Below are positions 1-5,139 of a DNA stretch of 5,145 nucleotides, piece by piece. How positions within the stretch are numbered: position 1 is the first letter of the stretch; the number at the start of each line of letters is the position of its first letter. The DNA is from Desulfobacteraceae bacterium UBA5616 (GTDB lineage Bacteria > Desulfobacterota > Desulfobacteria > Desulfobacterales > UBA5616). The notes beneath the pieces were generated by a model. It saw only the letters and a program-made list of their open reading frames with translations. It ran no database searches and was not told the origin of the DNA. A program made the position numbers and the translations under genes. The DNA lies in contig DIKO01000073.1 in assembly GCA_002423615.1 (NCBI GenBank), positions 1-5,145 on the forward strand. Direction: 5' to 3'.

Positions 1-87
1 AAAACTTTTGACTGGCAAGTTATTAATTTTGGGCTTTTACAGGCAGGATTCATGGATCGTGCAATTTTTTTTCAATTTTCAAACAAA

Positions 88-93
88 AGGAGA
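88..93 (+). promoter_or_regulatory. Ribosome binding site of the porin gene
   Basis: AGGAGA lies 12 nt before the ATG at 106 within a purine-rich run (86-105). It decides the start against the in-frame ATG at 52, which has no comparable site. The region 1-105 otherwise shows a TTGACT at 8-13 without a good partner -10 box, so no promoter is called. Confidence 0.6.
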
Positions 94-105
94 AAAGAGA
101 ACAAG

Positions 106-1233
106 ATGAAAAGTAGATTGAGGAAACGAAACCGCAAACATTTATCCTCCTCACTGGCTGCAGCGATGGCACTGATCCTGTCGGCCGGCCCGGTGTGGGC
201 GGACATCACCAAACAGCTCAGCGATACGGCCGGCATCGCCGTTTATGGTCAGGTCAACCGCGGGGTCATGTACATTGACGACGGCCAGGACTCGGAAATC
301 CACCATGTGGATAACGACAACAGTTCCTCGCGGATCGGGGCCAAGGTGAAAGCCGAAAAGGATGGCTTGACCGCCGGCGCCAACTTCGAATTCGAATACA
401 AATCCCCGGGAAGCGATAAAATTGAAATGGACGGCACGGACAATTCAGAGGACAGCCTCTACAAGCGAAAAATAGAGGCCTATCTGTCAGGGGTTTTCGG
501 CACCTTGACCCTCGGGTACGGACCAACCGTCGCCGACGCCTCGTCTGAAATCGACCTGTCCGGCACATCCCTGGCCGGGAGGTCGAAAGTGGCATCCATC
601 GGCGGGGCTGTAATGTTTTTCGACGAAGAAACCGACCTTCTCACCACGACCACCATCGGCAAATCCTTCAGCAATATGGACGGCGTTCAGAATGATCGTG
701 TGCGTTACGATTCCCCGGAATTTTACGGGTTTCAACTGTCGACCTCCGTGGTATCGGATGATGGGGATGATGCCATCGACGCCGGGATTTCCTACCAGGG
801 GAAGGTATCGGACGCCAAAATCCAGGGCGCCATTGTCTTTGTCGATTACGATCCCGAAACGAAAATCAAAAGCCAGGTCAACGGTTCCGCATCCGTGCTC
901 TTCCCCGTAGGATTCAGCGTTACCCTGGCGTCCGGAAAGCAGAACATGGAGGAATCCGGAAGGGAAGACCCGACTTTTTACTATGGAAAGCTGGGGTACA
1001 TGACCGAAATCTGGTCGGTGGGTAAAACGGCCATGAGCATCGATTACGGTAAATTCGAGGATCAGGCCATGGAAGGCGACGACGGGGATTCCATGGGCGT
1101 TCAATTCGTTCAGACTTTGAAAGACTGGTATACCGAGCTGTATGTGGGATACCGGCTCTTCTCCCTGGACCGGGACAATGCGGATCTGCACGATATCAAT
1201 GCGGTTCTGGCCGGTATGCGGCTTAAATTTTAA
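106..1233 (+). CDS. Gram-negative general porin, outer membrane beta-barrel
   Basis: This encodes a 375-aa porin-like protein, probably a trimeric outer-membrane channel for small hydrophilic solutes. Residues 1-32 form a Sec signal peptide: a very basic n-region (RLRKRNRK), a hydrophobic stretch LAAAMALIL, and a likely cut after VWA before DITKQ. The mature part starts a barrel with the porin-typical GIAVYGQVNRGV, then SSRIGAKVKAE, and later VRYDSPEFYGFQLS (about 199-212), a signature-like strand pair of OmpC/PhoE-type and Porin_4 families. Alternating aromatic strands continue to the C-terminal LRLKF-like end (MRLKF), whose final Phe is the usual BAM recognition residue. The acidic loops (DDGQDSE, EGDDGDS) suit extracellular turns. 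The start at 106 is preferred over an in-frame ATG at 52 because AGGAGA lies at 88-93 and the 18 extra residues would bury the signal peptide. It faces the nrf operon convergently. The solute cannot be told from sequence. Confidence 0.9.
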   Translation: MKSRLRKRNRKHLSSSLAAAMALILSAGPVWADITKQLSDTAGIAVYGQVNRGVMYIDDGQDSEIHHVDNDNSSSRIGAKVKAEKDGLTAGANFEFEYKSPGSDKIEMDGTDNSEDSLYKRKIEAYLSGVFGTLTLGYGPTVADASSEIDLSGTSLAGRSKVASIGGAVMFFDEETDLLTTTTIGKSFSNMDGVQNDRVRYDSPEFYGFQLSTSVVSDDGDDAIDAGISYQGKVSDAKIQGAIVFVDYDPETKIKSQVNGSASVLFPVGFSVTLASGKQNMEESGREDPTFYYGKLGYMTEIWSVGKTAMSIDYGKFEDQAMEGDDGDSMGVQFVQTLKDWYTELYVGYRLFSLDRDNADLHDINAVLAGMRLKF

Positions 1234-1252
1234 CTTTTGTAAGCATCCAACA

Positions 1253-1290
1253 AGAGAGCAGGACCCGGATCAGGAGGGGTCCCGCTCTCT
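1253..1290. terminator. Intergenic hairpin between convergent porin and nrfA
   Basis: AGAGAGC (1253-1259) pairs with GCTCTCT (1284-1290), and GGACCC (1261-1266) pairs with GGGTCC (1277-1282). One A/C mismatch separates the two helices and the loop is 10 nt. The 13-bp, partly GC-rich stem begins 20 nt after the porin stop and ends 34 nt before the nrfA stop on the other strand. Neither side has a clean U-tract (AATGAAAAGA follows on plus), so it may be a bidirectional attenuating or 3'-protecting hairpin rather than a textbook intrinsic terminator. Confidence 0.6.
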
Positions 1291-1323
1291 AATGAAAAGA
1301 AAGTTTCCTATCCTGAGGCATCT

Positions 1324-2793
1324 TCAAAAGAATTTTTCCTGCAATCCCATGGGGTCCTTGAACTCGAGTTTGGGGTCGAACTGGATTTTCTTTTCGCCGC
1401 GCTGATCGACATACTTCATGATCTCAAGATCCACCTTAAGCGGCACATCAACCCCGGCTTTTGCCAGTGCCTGGCGCAGATAGGCTTCCGCGCGCGTTCC
1501 GAAGGCCAATGCGTCGCCCAGAATTCTCAACGCTTCCGTCGGGTTGTGAAATCCTACCGAATTCTCGGCCCCGATGAACAGCGAGCGATAAAAGGCTTCC
1601 TCGTAGAACTCCTTGGCCTTGTCATACAGGGGTTGGTCCATCGTTTTACCCTCGGATTGAGCCTTGTGGGTGATTTCAAACAACTTGGCTACCGTGGCGG
1701 TCTGATAGCCGGCCCGGATCATGATGGAGACGACCCGGTCCTGAATGCTGAACACACGTTCGCGGAGCCAATCGGCGTCTTCGGCATGGCACTGCTTGCA
1801 GGATTTCATTCCGGCCTGAACCGGGCTCATCACACGGTGGTCTGAAATTTTGTGGACCCCGGCCACGGTGTAAGGCATGTGGCAGTCGGCACAGGAGGCT
1901 CCCGCCTTGAAGTGCGTGCTGCCGTTTGTCCAAAACTCATATTCAGGATGGCGGATAAAGGCCATCTTAAAACCCGTGACAGCCTGTTTCCATTCCTTTA
2001 CCGATTCATCCTGGCGGATACGCAGGATGATGTCTTCAATGGTGATGTTGCCGAATTGGCTGTTCTGCCACGGGAAATAAAGCCCAATCGATTTGTTTTC
2101 AGCATTCTTTGGAATATTGTAGGTCACGTGGCACTGGGCGCACACGGCAGAGCGCATCTCCTGACGTGTCAGCGTGGCGGGGTCCTTGCCCAGCTTCCGC
2201 ATCGCTTCCACCAGCGTGAAATTGCGGGATAGCTTAAGCCCCATGTCCTTGTTATCGTGGCAGTCAATGCAGGCGACGCCTAATTCCCGGTGCTCCTGAG
2301 GGATCTTTTCAAGTACTTCCATGAACGGCCCGCTGTAATAGGCTTCGCCCATTTCTTTTTGAAGGGCGGGCGCATAAGGGGTTTTGCAGCTCAGGCAGAC
2401 CCCGCCGGACTTCAGGCGGGAAGCGTCGATTTCCAGCTGGTCGCGTACCATGTTGGCGTGTCCGCGTGGCTCGTTATACTCCACCCCGAACCCCCATCCG
2501 TTGAAGAGCAGCGCCATGTAAGGAAACTGTGAAAGCTTGTCCACCGAGATGGCCCCGCTGTCCATGCCTGTTTTATATTTGCTGCGGCGCGTGTCGACCG
2601 GCTCCGCCGTCTTTTTCCACAATTCGTATTCTTCAGGATAGGCCTTTCCCCACACGGCGGGGTCCACCGTACCGTCCGGAATGGAAACCGTCTGTCGGGA
2701 TTTGGGTTCAGGCGGGGAGCACGCGACAAAACACATGGCCGCAATGAGCACCAGACAACCTGAAACCGTTATTTTATGCATGTTAAAAGCCAT
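1324..2793 (-). CDS. nrfA: Cytochrome c nitrite reductase, ammonia-forming (NrfA, pentaheme)
   Basis: NrfA reduces nitrite to ammonium with six electrons in the periplasm; family members also reduce NO and hydroxylamine. The 489-aa product has five heme motifs: CLSCK (133-137, the lysine-ligated catalytic heme typical of NrfA), CIDCH (175-179), CAQCH (218-222), CADCH (301-305) and CKQCH (332-336). The active-site residues known from Wolinella NrfA have candidates here: Arg117 (20 residues before the heme lysine, the same spacing as R114/K134), Tyr225 and His294. The residues before Tyr225 and His294 are Thr, not the Glu and Gln that bind calcium in classical enzymes. The N-terminus has a hydrophobic segment ending FVAC-SPPEP, a possible lipobox with Cys25. 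The start at 2793 follows AGGAGGAGAG; an upstream in-frame extension would run into nrfH and lacks support. It lies 32 nt after nrfH. Length is normal for the family. Confidence 0.97.
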   Translation of the reverse strand: MAFNMHKITVSGCLVLIAAMCFVACSPPEPKSRQTVSIPDGTVDPAVWGKAYPEEYELWKKTAEPVDTRRSKYKTGMDSGAISVDKLSQFPYMALLFNGWGFGVEYNEPRGHANMVRDQLEIDASRLKSGGVCLSCKTPYAPALQKEMGEAYYSGPFMEVLEKIPQEHRELGVACIDCHDNKDMGLKLSRNFTLVEAMRKLGKDPATLTRQEMRSAVCAQCHVTYNIPKNAENKSIGLYFPWQNSQFGNITIEDIILRIRQDESVKEWKQAVTGFKMAFIRHPEYEFWTNGSTHFKAGASCADCHMPYTVAGVHKISDHRVMSPVQAGMKSCKQCHAEDADWLRERVFSIQDRVVSIMIRAGYQTATVAKLFEITHKAQSEGKTMDQPLYDKAKEFYEEAFYRSLFIGAENSVGFHNPTEALRILGDALAFGTRAEAYLRQALAKAGVDVPLKVDLEIMKYVDQRGEKKIQFDPKLEFKDPMGLQEKFF

Positions 2794-2797
2794 CTCT

Positions 2798-2803
2798 CCT
2801 CCT
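2798..2803 (-). promoter_or_regulatory. Ribosome binding site of nrfA
   Basis: On the minus strand AGGAGG sits 4 nt before the ATG at 2793, inside the purine run AGGAGGAGAG. A second in-frame ATG at 2781 would be 16 nt away, so 2793 is the better start. The site lies within the 32-nt nrfH-nrfA gap, fitting independent strong initiation of the catalytic subunit in one transcript. Confidence 0.7.
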
Positions 2804-2825
2804 CGTGTGAATTCCGCTGAATTGA

Positions 2826-3284
2826 TTAGTTCGTCAGCCGTACGCCTGCCAGTTGATGCTGTAGAAAGCGGTGACAGTCCCAACAACTCCGCTCCTGATC
2901 GATCATCTCCACCCTCTCGGAATGACAGCGGATGCAGTTACCCTGGATAAAATTTTGTCCCCGCGCTGATATTTCAATGAATTCAGGGATATGACCGGAG
3001 TGGAAAACAACCACATCTTTCATCCCGTCTATGGATTTCCACATATAATAGAAGGCAAGATTTTGGTGCGGTAAATGACAGTCCACACAACGGATACTGC
3101 GGTGGGCACCCACATTGAACCATGCCTCGAATTGTCCCTGCATGACATGGCAGGAAGCGCAGAAGTCCGTCGTTTCGGTCCGCGCCATGAGCTTAGGCGG
3201 ACCGAATGCAAGGAAAAAGGCGATGATGGCCAGAGCAATAGCAGCCGATAAAAATTTCCATTTATGCTCAATAAAAAATCTCAT
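2826..3284 (-). CDS. nrfH: Tetraheme quinol dehydrogenase subunit NrfH (NapC/NirT family)
   Basis: NrfH is the membrane-anchored menaquinol dehydrogenase that feeds electrons to NrfA. The 152-aa product has one N-terminal membrane helix (about 11-28, SAAIALAIIAFFLAFG), which stays uncleaved in this family. Four heme motifs follow: CASCH (42-46), CVDCH (66-70), CIRCH (117-121) and CWDCH (134-138). Met48 in CASCHVM matches the unusual CxxCHxM first heme of Desulfovibrio vulgaris NrfH. Lys83 and Asp90 keep the spacing of Lys82 and Asp89, known there at the quinol site and first heme. Length fits NrfH (about 150-160 aa) and is shorter than NapC/NirT. It precedes nrfA by 32 nt, the standard delta/epsilonproteobacterial order. 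The ATG at 3284 has AAAGG (3292-3296) 7 nt upstream. No NrfB/C/D genes are seen, so electrons are expected to come directly from quinol. Confidence 0.97.
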   Translation of the reverse strand: MRFFIEHKWKFLSAAIALAIIAFFLAFGPPKLMARTETTDFCASCHVMQGQFEAWFNVGAHRSIRCVDCHLPHQNLAFYYMWKSIDGMKDVVVFHSGHIPEFIEISARGQNFIQGNCIRCHSERVEMIDQERSCWDCHRFLQHQLAGVRLTN

Positions 3285-3465
3285 CCGCCAACCTTTCTAC
3301 CGGCCTATCGAAACGGTTTTATTGAGGTCTCCGGAATAACTTGTAATCCTTTATAATTGCCTTGCGTGTAAAAAATCGGGAGGATCTTAACAACCATAAA
3401 TTAGCATATTCCGATCAAGGCGTCACCACCAAAATTCCAGTTGTCGACGATTTTTCGAATAAAAA

Positions 3466-3479
3466 TTGACCTGGGTCAA
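3466..3479. promoter_or_regulatory. FNR/CRP-type palindromic operator candidate
   Basis: TTGACCTGGGTCAA is a 14-bp inverted repeat (TTGAC-N4-GTCAA), the architecture of FNR-like sites (consensus TTGAT-N4-ATCAA) used by CRP/FNR regulators of anaerobic and nitrosative metabolism. It lies in the divergent region, 36 nt before the 66-aa gene and about 180 nt before nrfH. The family of the cognate regulator is not shown by the sequence. TTGACC could also serve as a -35 box, but only a weak TTTACT at 3487-3492 follows at a short 15-nt spacing. Confidence 0.5.
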
Positions 3480-3514
3480 GGAACTGTTTACTGAAAAGCA
3501 CTAAGGTTAAAACC

Positions 3515-3715
3515 ATGAAAACAGAACAATTGACAATTGAAACCCTGCGGGACCGTCTCATTCAGGTGGAAACAGATCTTGCTGAAATCCTTCAGCGTAT
3601 GCCGTCCCACGGCGTCAAGCCGAATTTTATGGCCGCACTGCTGGACCTGGAAGACGAGCGCGATCTTTTCACCCTGGGAACCTACCTCACCGGGAGGCTG
3701 ATTGAAAATGCCTGA
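3515..3715 (+). CDS. Small hypothetical protein, 66 aa, divergent from nrfHA
   Basis: I do not recognise this family. The product is charged, soluble and apparently mostly helical. Residues 6-29 (LTIETLRDRLIQVETDLAEI onward) read as an amphipathic helix with regular hydrophobic spacing. A turn MPSHGVKP (about 29-36) follows, then a second helix rich in acids (ALLDLEDERDLF) and a short tail TYLTGRLIENA. There is no signal peptide, membrane segment, Cys or metal motif. The pattern of two helices around a His/Pro turn suggests a small oligomerising or accessory protein. The ATG at 3515 has AAGG at 3503-3506, 8 nt upstream, and GC-rich third positions support real coding. It starts just downstream of the palindrome at 3466-3479, so it may be under the same redox or nitrogen-oxide control as nrfHA; this is inference. 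Confidence 0.65.
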   Translation: MKTEQLTIETLRDRLIQVETDLAEILQRMPSHGVKPNFMAALLDLEDERDLFTLGTYLTGRLIENA

Positions 3716-3842
3716 CCCATCAATGAAACTACCGTGCGCTCTGTTCCCCTTCTCGAATGCCTGGAAATCCGCAATCCCAAGGGCGGCAGGTCCGGGAAAT
3801 CGTGAACCAATATCTGTTCGAACCCATTGAAATATTTTGGCT

Positions 3843-3879
3843 TAAAAAGAAATAACCTGCCGAATAATCAGCGGGTTAT
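3843..3879 (-). terminator. Intrinsic terminator, minus strand
   Basis: Read on the minus strand, ATAACCCGC (3879-3871) pairs with GCAGGTTAT (3860-3852): nine pairs, one of them G/T-type, around a 10-nt loop. The stem is followed directly by a U-rich run TTCTTTTT (3851-3844). This is the best intrinsic terminator in the window. It would end transcripts of the minus-strand TA operon. Its position, 8 nt past a tRNA-like CCA end, also suits the native terminator of a former tRNA gene. Confidence 0.65.
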
Positions 3880-3887
3880 ATAAAAGA

Positions 3888-3904
3888 TGGTGCCGAAGGC
3901 CGGA
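3888..3904 (-). other. tRNA-Leu 3'-end fragment, candidate attachment-site scar
   Basis: On the minus strand this reads TCCGGCCTTCGGCACCA, which matches, from memory, the last 17 nt of leuX-type tRNA-Leu genes (3' side of the T-stem, acceptor strand CTTCGGC, discriminator A and CCA). Upstream on the same strand the expected T-loop (GGTTCGA) is replaced by CAGCGA, and no GCCGAAG 5' acceptor strand is found within tRNA length, so this is not a complete tRNA. A hairpin with a U-tract follows after 8 nt, as behind real tRNA genes. leuX 3' ends are known integrase targets, so this may be the displaced end left by an element inserted to the right. No integrase is visible here. Confidence 0.45.
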
Positions 3905-4027
3905 TCGCTGAATCCAATAGCCACAATTTCGGCGATCTATCCAGAAAACACAACTTGATTGAAAGGTGGGTAAGGCAAAACGTAGCATCAGCTTAAAAAA
4001 CGGCGCCTGTTAAAGCACAGAACTTTT

Positions 4028-4258
4028 TCAGGACAAAAGCTCCTTCACCTCTTCAGGAACCATGGGGCTCATCAGAACGGCTTCAATAATTTTTTTTACA
4101 AGATCCGCCGGCATGTCCGGTTTTATTTTCAAGTCCCCGTTTGTCACCTTTTCGACAATCTGATCAATATTTCTTTGAAAGACCGTATTGCAATCGACAA
4201 TGGATTCTTTTGTAAACCCTGCATATTCCGTTTCTTTGATTTTAACAGCGGTCTCCAT
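4028..4258 (-). CDS. C-terminal half of the interrupted toxin-like gene (76 aa frame)
   Basis: The frame is the same as the upstream half and is separated from it by the TGA and eight further codons. The ATG at 4258 has no convincing ribosome site; the preceding bases are CCTTCCC. It is therefore more likely an internal Met of the original protein than a real start. It holds ESIVDCNTVFQ and a helical C-terminus with IKPDMPADLVKKIIEAV. Independent expression is doubtful. Confidence 0.4.
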   Translation of the reverse strand: METAVKIKETEYAGFTKESIVDCNTVFQRNIDQIVEKVTNGDLKIKPDMPADLVKKIIEAVLMSPMVPEEVKELLS

Positions 4259-4282
4259 GGGAAGGCCCCGGAGGGCTATTCG

Positions 4283-4486
4283 TCATTCTGCTTTATCAAT
4301 TTGGGAAGATGAACAAACCAGGGTAATGATATTTGCCCCGGCAGGATTGTGGTTTAAGACGATAAAATAGTGGGGCTCATCCGAGCTGAAGGTTTCTTCT
4401 GTGAAGTAATAAACGGTGCCGGTTTTTATGGTGGCTTTTATTCGAATTTCATCCGGGATGTCGATCAAAATCGGCGTTAGCTCCAC
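4283..4486 (-). CDS. N-terminal half of the interrupted toxin-like gene (67 aa)
   Basis: This is the part that would be translated if the TGA acts as a stop. It starts at GTG inside the antitoxin's final codons and ends SSSQIDKAE. It contains the PHYF and LVCSSSQ motifs but lacks the VDCN region, so it would probably be inactive alone. It is listed for readers who want the literal open frame; the full locus is 4028-4486. Confidence 0.45.
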   Translation of the reverse strand: MELTPILIDIPDEIRIKATIKTGTVYYFTEETFSSDEPHYFIVLNHNPAGANIITLVCSSSQIDKAE

Positions 4487-5076
4487 ATAGATTCAATACG
4501 GCTCATTTCTTTCAGGTGATCAATGAATTCCAGTTTATCTTCCTCAGAGACCTCTATGTGGCAACGATCTTTGTTAGACGGGTTTTCAAAAAAATCCTCA
4601 TAATTCATTTTTAATCTTGAATTATATTTCAATCCGTTTTCATGCTTCTTCCATTCCGGTAACTCATGGGTAAGGTCGGCTAGTACATATTGGTCGAACT
4701 GCCCGAATTTATCCCATGCAAACGACAATGCTTCCAGATCTGTATCGGAAAACACTTTCTGATTTCCGGGCTTTTTGCTTTTGTACGTGTAACGGTCCAC
4801 CACATCGATATATTCCAAAGCGTATCCCGTTTCCGAGTCGCTTAAAAATTCGCTTAATTCGGCAATATCTTTTGATCCGGACGGAACGGGCCCGAAATCC
4901 ATTGCAAAGTATTCATCGTTTGTGATTGGACGGCCATATTTTCGCAAATGGTATCTATCCGCCAAAAAAACGAGCTTTATCGCCTTCATTTTGTTGATCT
5001 GGCCACCGTTTTTTTCTGCCAACAAATTCAACATCTGGACTGCTTTTCTATGATTGAATTTGAGATGGATACACAT
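4477..5076 (-). CDS. Panacea/SocA-type antitoxin (DUF4065 family)
   Basis: The 199-aa protein belongs to the Panacea (DUF4065, SocA-like) family. Its members act as antitoxins for many unrelated toxins, and in Caulobacter SocA serves as a proteolytic adaptor for SocB. The diagnostic core is at residues 30-67: a helix MKAIKLVFLADRYHL, then KYGRPITNDEYFAMDFGPVPS, the hallmark YGRPI...Y.AM..GPVPS pattern. The N-terminus (FNHRKAVQMLNLLAEKNGG) is the usual first helical pair. The remaining 130 residues are helical, with DQYVLADLTHELPEWKKHENG (about 128-148) matching the family's LTH..PWK-type segment. Length is normal. The ATG at 5076 has AGGTGA (5086-5081) close upstream. The gene overlaps the toxin-like partner by 10 nt, antitoxin first, as in classical TA operons. 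Composition is more AT-rich than nrfHA, suggesting transfer. Confidence 0.88.
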   Translation of the reverse strand: MCIHLKFNHRKAVQMLNLLAEKNGGQINKMKAIKLVFLADRYHLRKYGRPITNDEYFAMDFGPVPSGSKDIAELSEFLSDSETGYALEYIDVVDRYTYKSKKPGNQKVFSDTDLEALSFAWDKFGQFDQYVLADLTHELPEWKKHENGLKYNSRLKMNYEDFFENPSNKDRCHIEVSEEDKLEFIDHLKEMSRIESMWS

Positions 5077-5087
5077 TTTTTCACCTT

Positions 5088-5104
5088 TTTCATTTTATAT
5101 GAAA
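5088..5104. promoter_or_regulatory. Inverted repeat, possible TA operator
   Basis: TTTCAT (5088-5093) and ATGAAA (5099-5104) form a perfect inverted repeat around TTTAT. It lies between the predicted transcription start and the ribosome site of the antitoxin, a common place for autoregulatory operators of TA operons. Being AT-rich and short, it could be chance. Panacea proteins are not uniformly DNA-binding, so autoregulation is not assured. Confidence 0.35.
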
Positions 5105-5110
5105 TGTTTA

Positions 5111-5139
5111 ACTATAACACTAAGTGGGTATGCAGTTAA
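5111..5139 (-). promoter_or_regulatory. Sigma-70-type promoter of the TA operon
   Basis: On the minus strand, TTAACT (5139-5134, -35) and TATAGT (5116-5111, -10) are separated by exactly 17 nt. They match 4/6 and 5/6 of consensus. Transcription would start near 5104, about 28 nt before the antitoxin ATG. Confidence 0.5.

Larger units (their letters stand above)
3716..4027. other. Intergenic stretch without an intact gene
   Basis: No complete, well-supported gene is seen. A short plus-strand frame at 3757-3855 (ATG, 32 codons, tail ending FWLKKK) has no clear ribosome site. An open frame without a start runs from about 3868 to 3996 and ends RWVRQNVASA. Both might be remnants of older genes or chance. 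The stretch contains the minus-strand terminator at 3843-3879 and the tRNA-like 17-mer at 3888-3904, described separately. Base composition becomes more AT-rich to the right of it. Confidence 0.5.
4028..4486 (-). pseudogene. Putative toxin partner of the Panacea antitoxin, interrupted by an in-frame TGA
   Basis: Read from GTG at 4486 to the stop at 4028, this is one frame of 152 codons plus stop, with a single internal TGA at codon 68 (4285-4283). The N-terminal part shows a beta-rich pattern: GTVYYFTEETF, then PHYFIVLNHNP (38-48) and ITLVCSSSQ (54-62). The C-terminal part continues in the same frame with FTKESIVDCNTVFQRN and a helical tail ending SPMVPEEVKELLS. The motifs PHYF, LVCSSSQ and VDCN, and the total length, recall small proteins I associate with type II TA operons, but I cannot name the family firmly. 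The GTG overlaps the antitoxin end by 10 nt (4477-4486), which implies translational coupling; no separate ribosome site is seen. The TGA may be a nonsense mutation (for example from CGA or TGG), a sequencing error or, less likely, recoding. Calling it a toxin rests on gene context. Confidence 0.6.

Noticed and set aside
8..36. Porin promoter with TTGACT at 8-13
   Set aside because: No acceptable -10 hexamer lies 16-18 nt downstream; the -35-like match alone is not enough.
52..105. Longer N-terminus of the porin from the ATG at 52
   Set aside because: It would put 18 residues before a complete signal peptide, and the good ribosome site at 88-93 serves the ATG at 106.
487..1191. Long minus-strand open frame (234 codons) inside the porin gene
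   Set aside because: It is a shadow of the porin frame, with no ribosome site and no recognisable protein features.
2794..2886. N-terminal extension of NrfA overlapping nrfH
   Set aside because: The added residues precede an evident signal sequence, overlap the end of nrfH, and the AGGAGG site fits the ATG at 2793.
3888..3975. Complete tRNA gene on the minus strand
   Set aside because: Only the 3'-terminal 17 nt fit; the T-loop, anticodon arm and 5' acceptor strand are absent.
3994..4018. Terminator just after the toxin-like gene (GGCGCC followed by a T-run on the minus strand)
   Set aside because: GGCGCC is self-complementary but leaves no room for a loop, and flanking pairing is broken, so the hairpin is weak compared with 3843-3879.
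4250..4285. Selenocysteine insertion at the TGA of the toxin-like gene
   Set aside because: The downstream hairpin has only four pairs, and there is no reason from the protein context to expect a redox Sec/Cys at this position.
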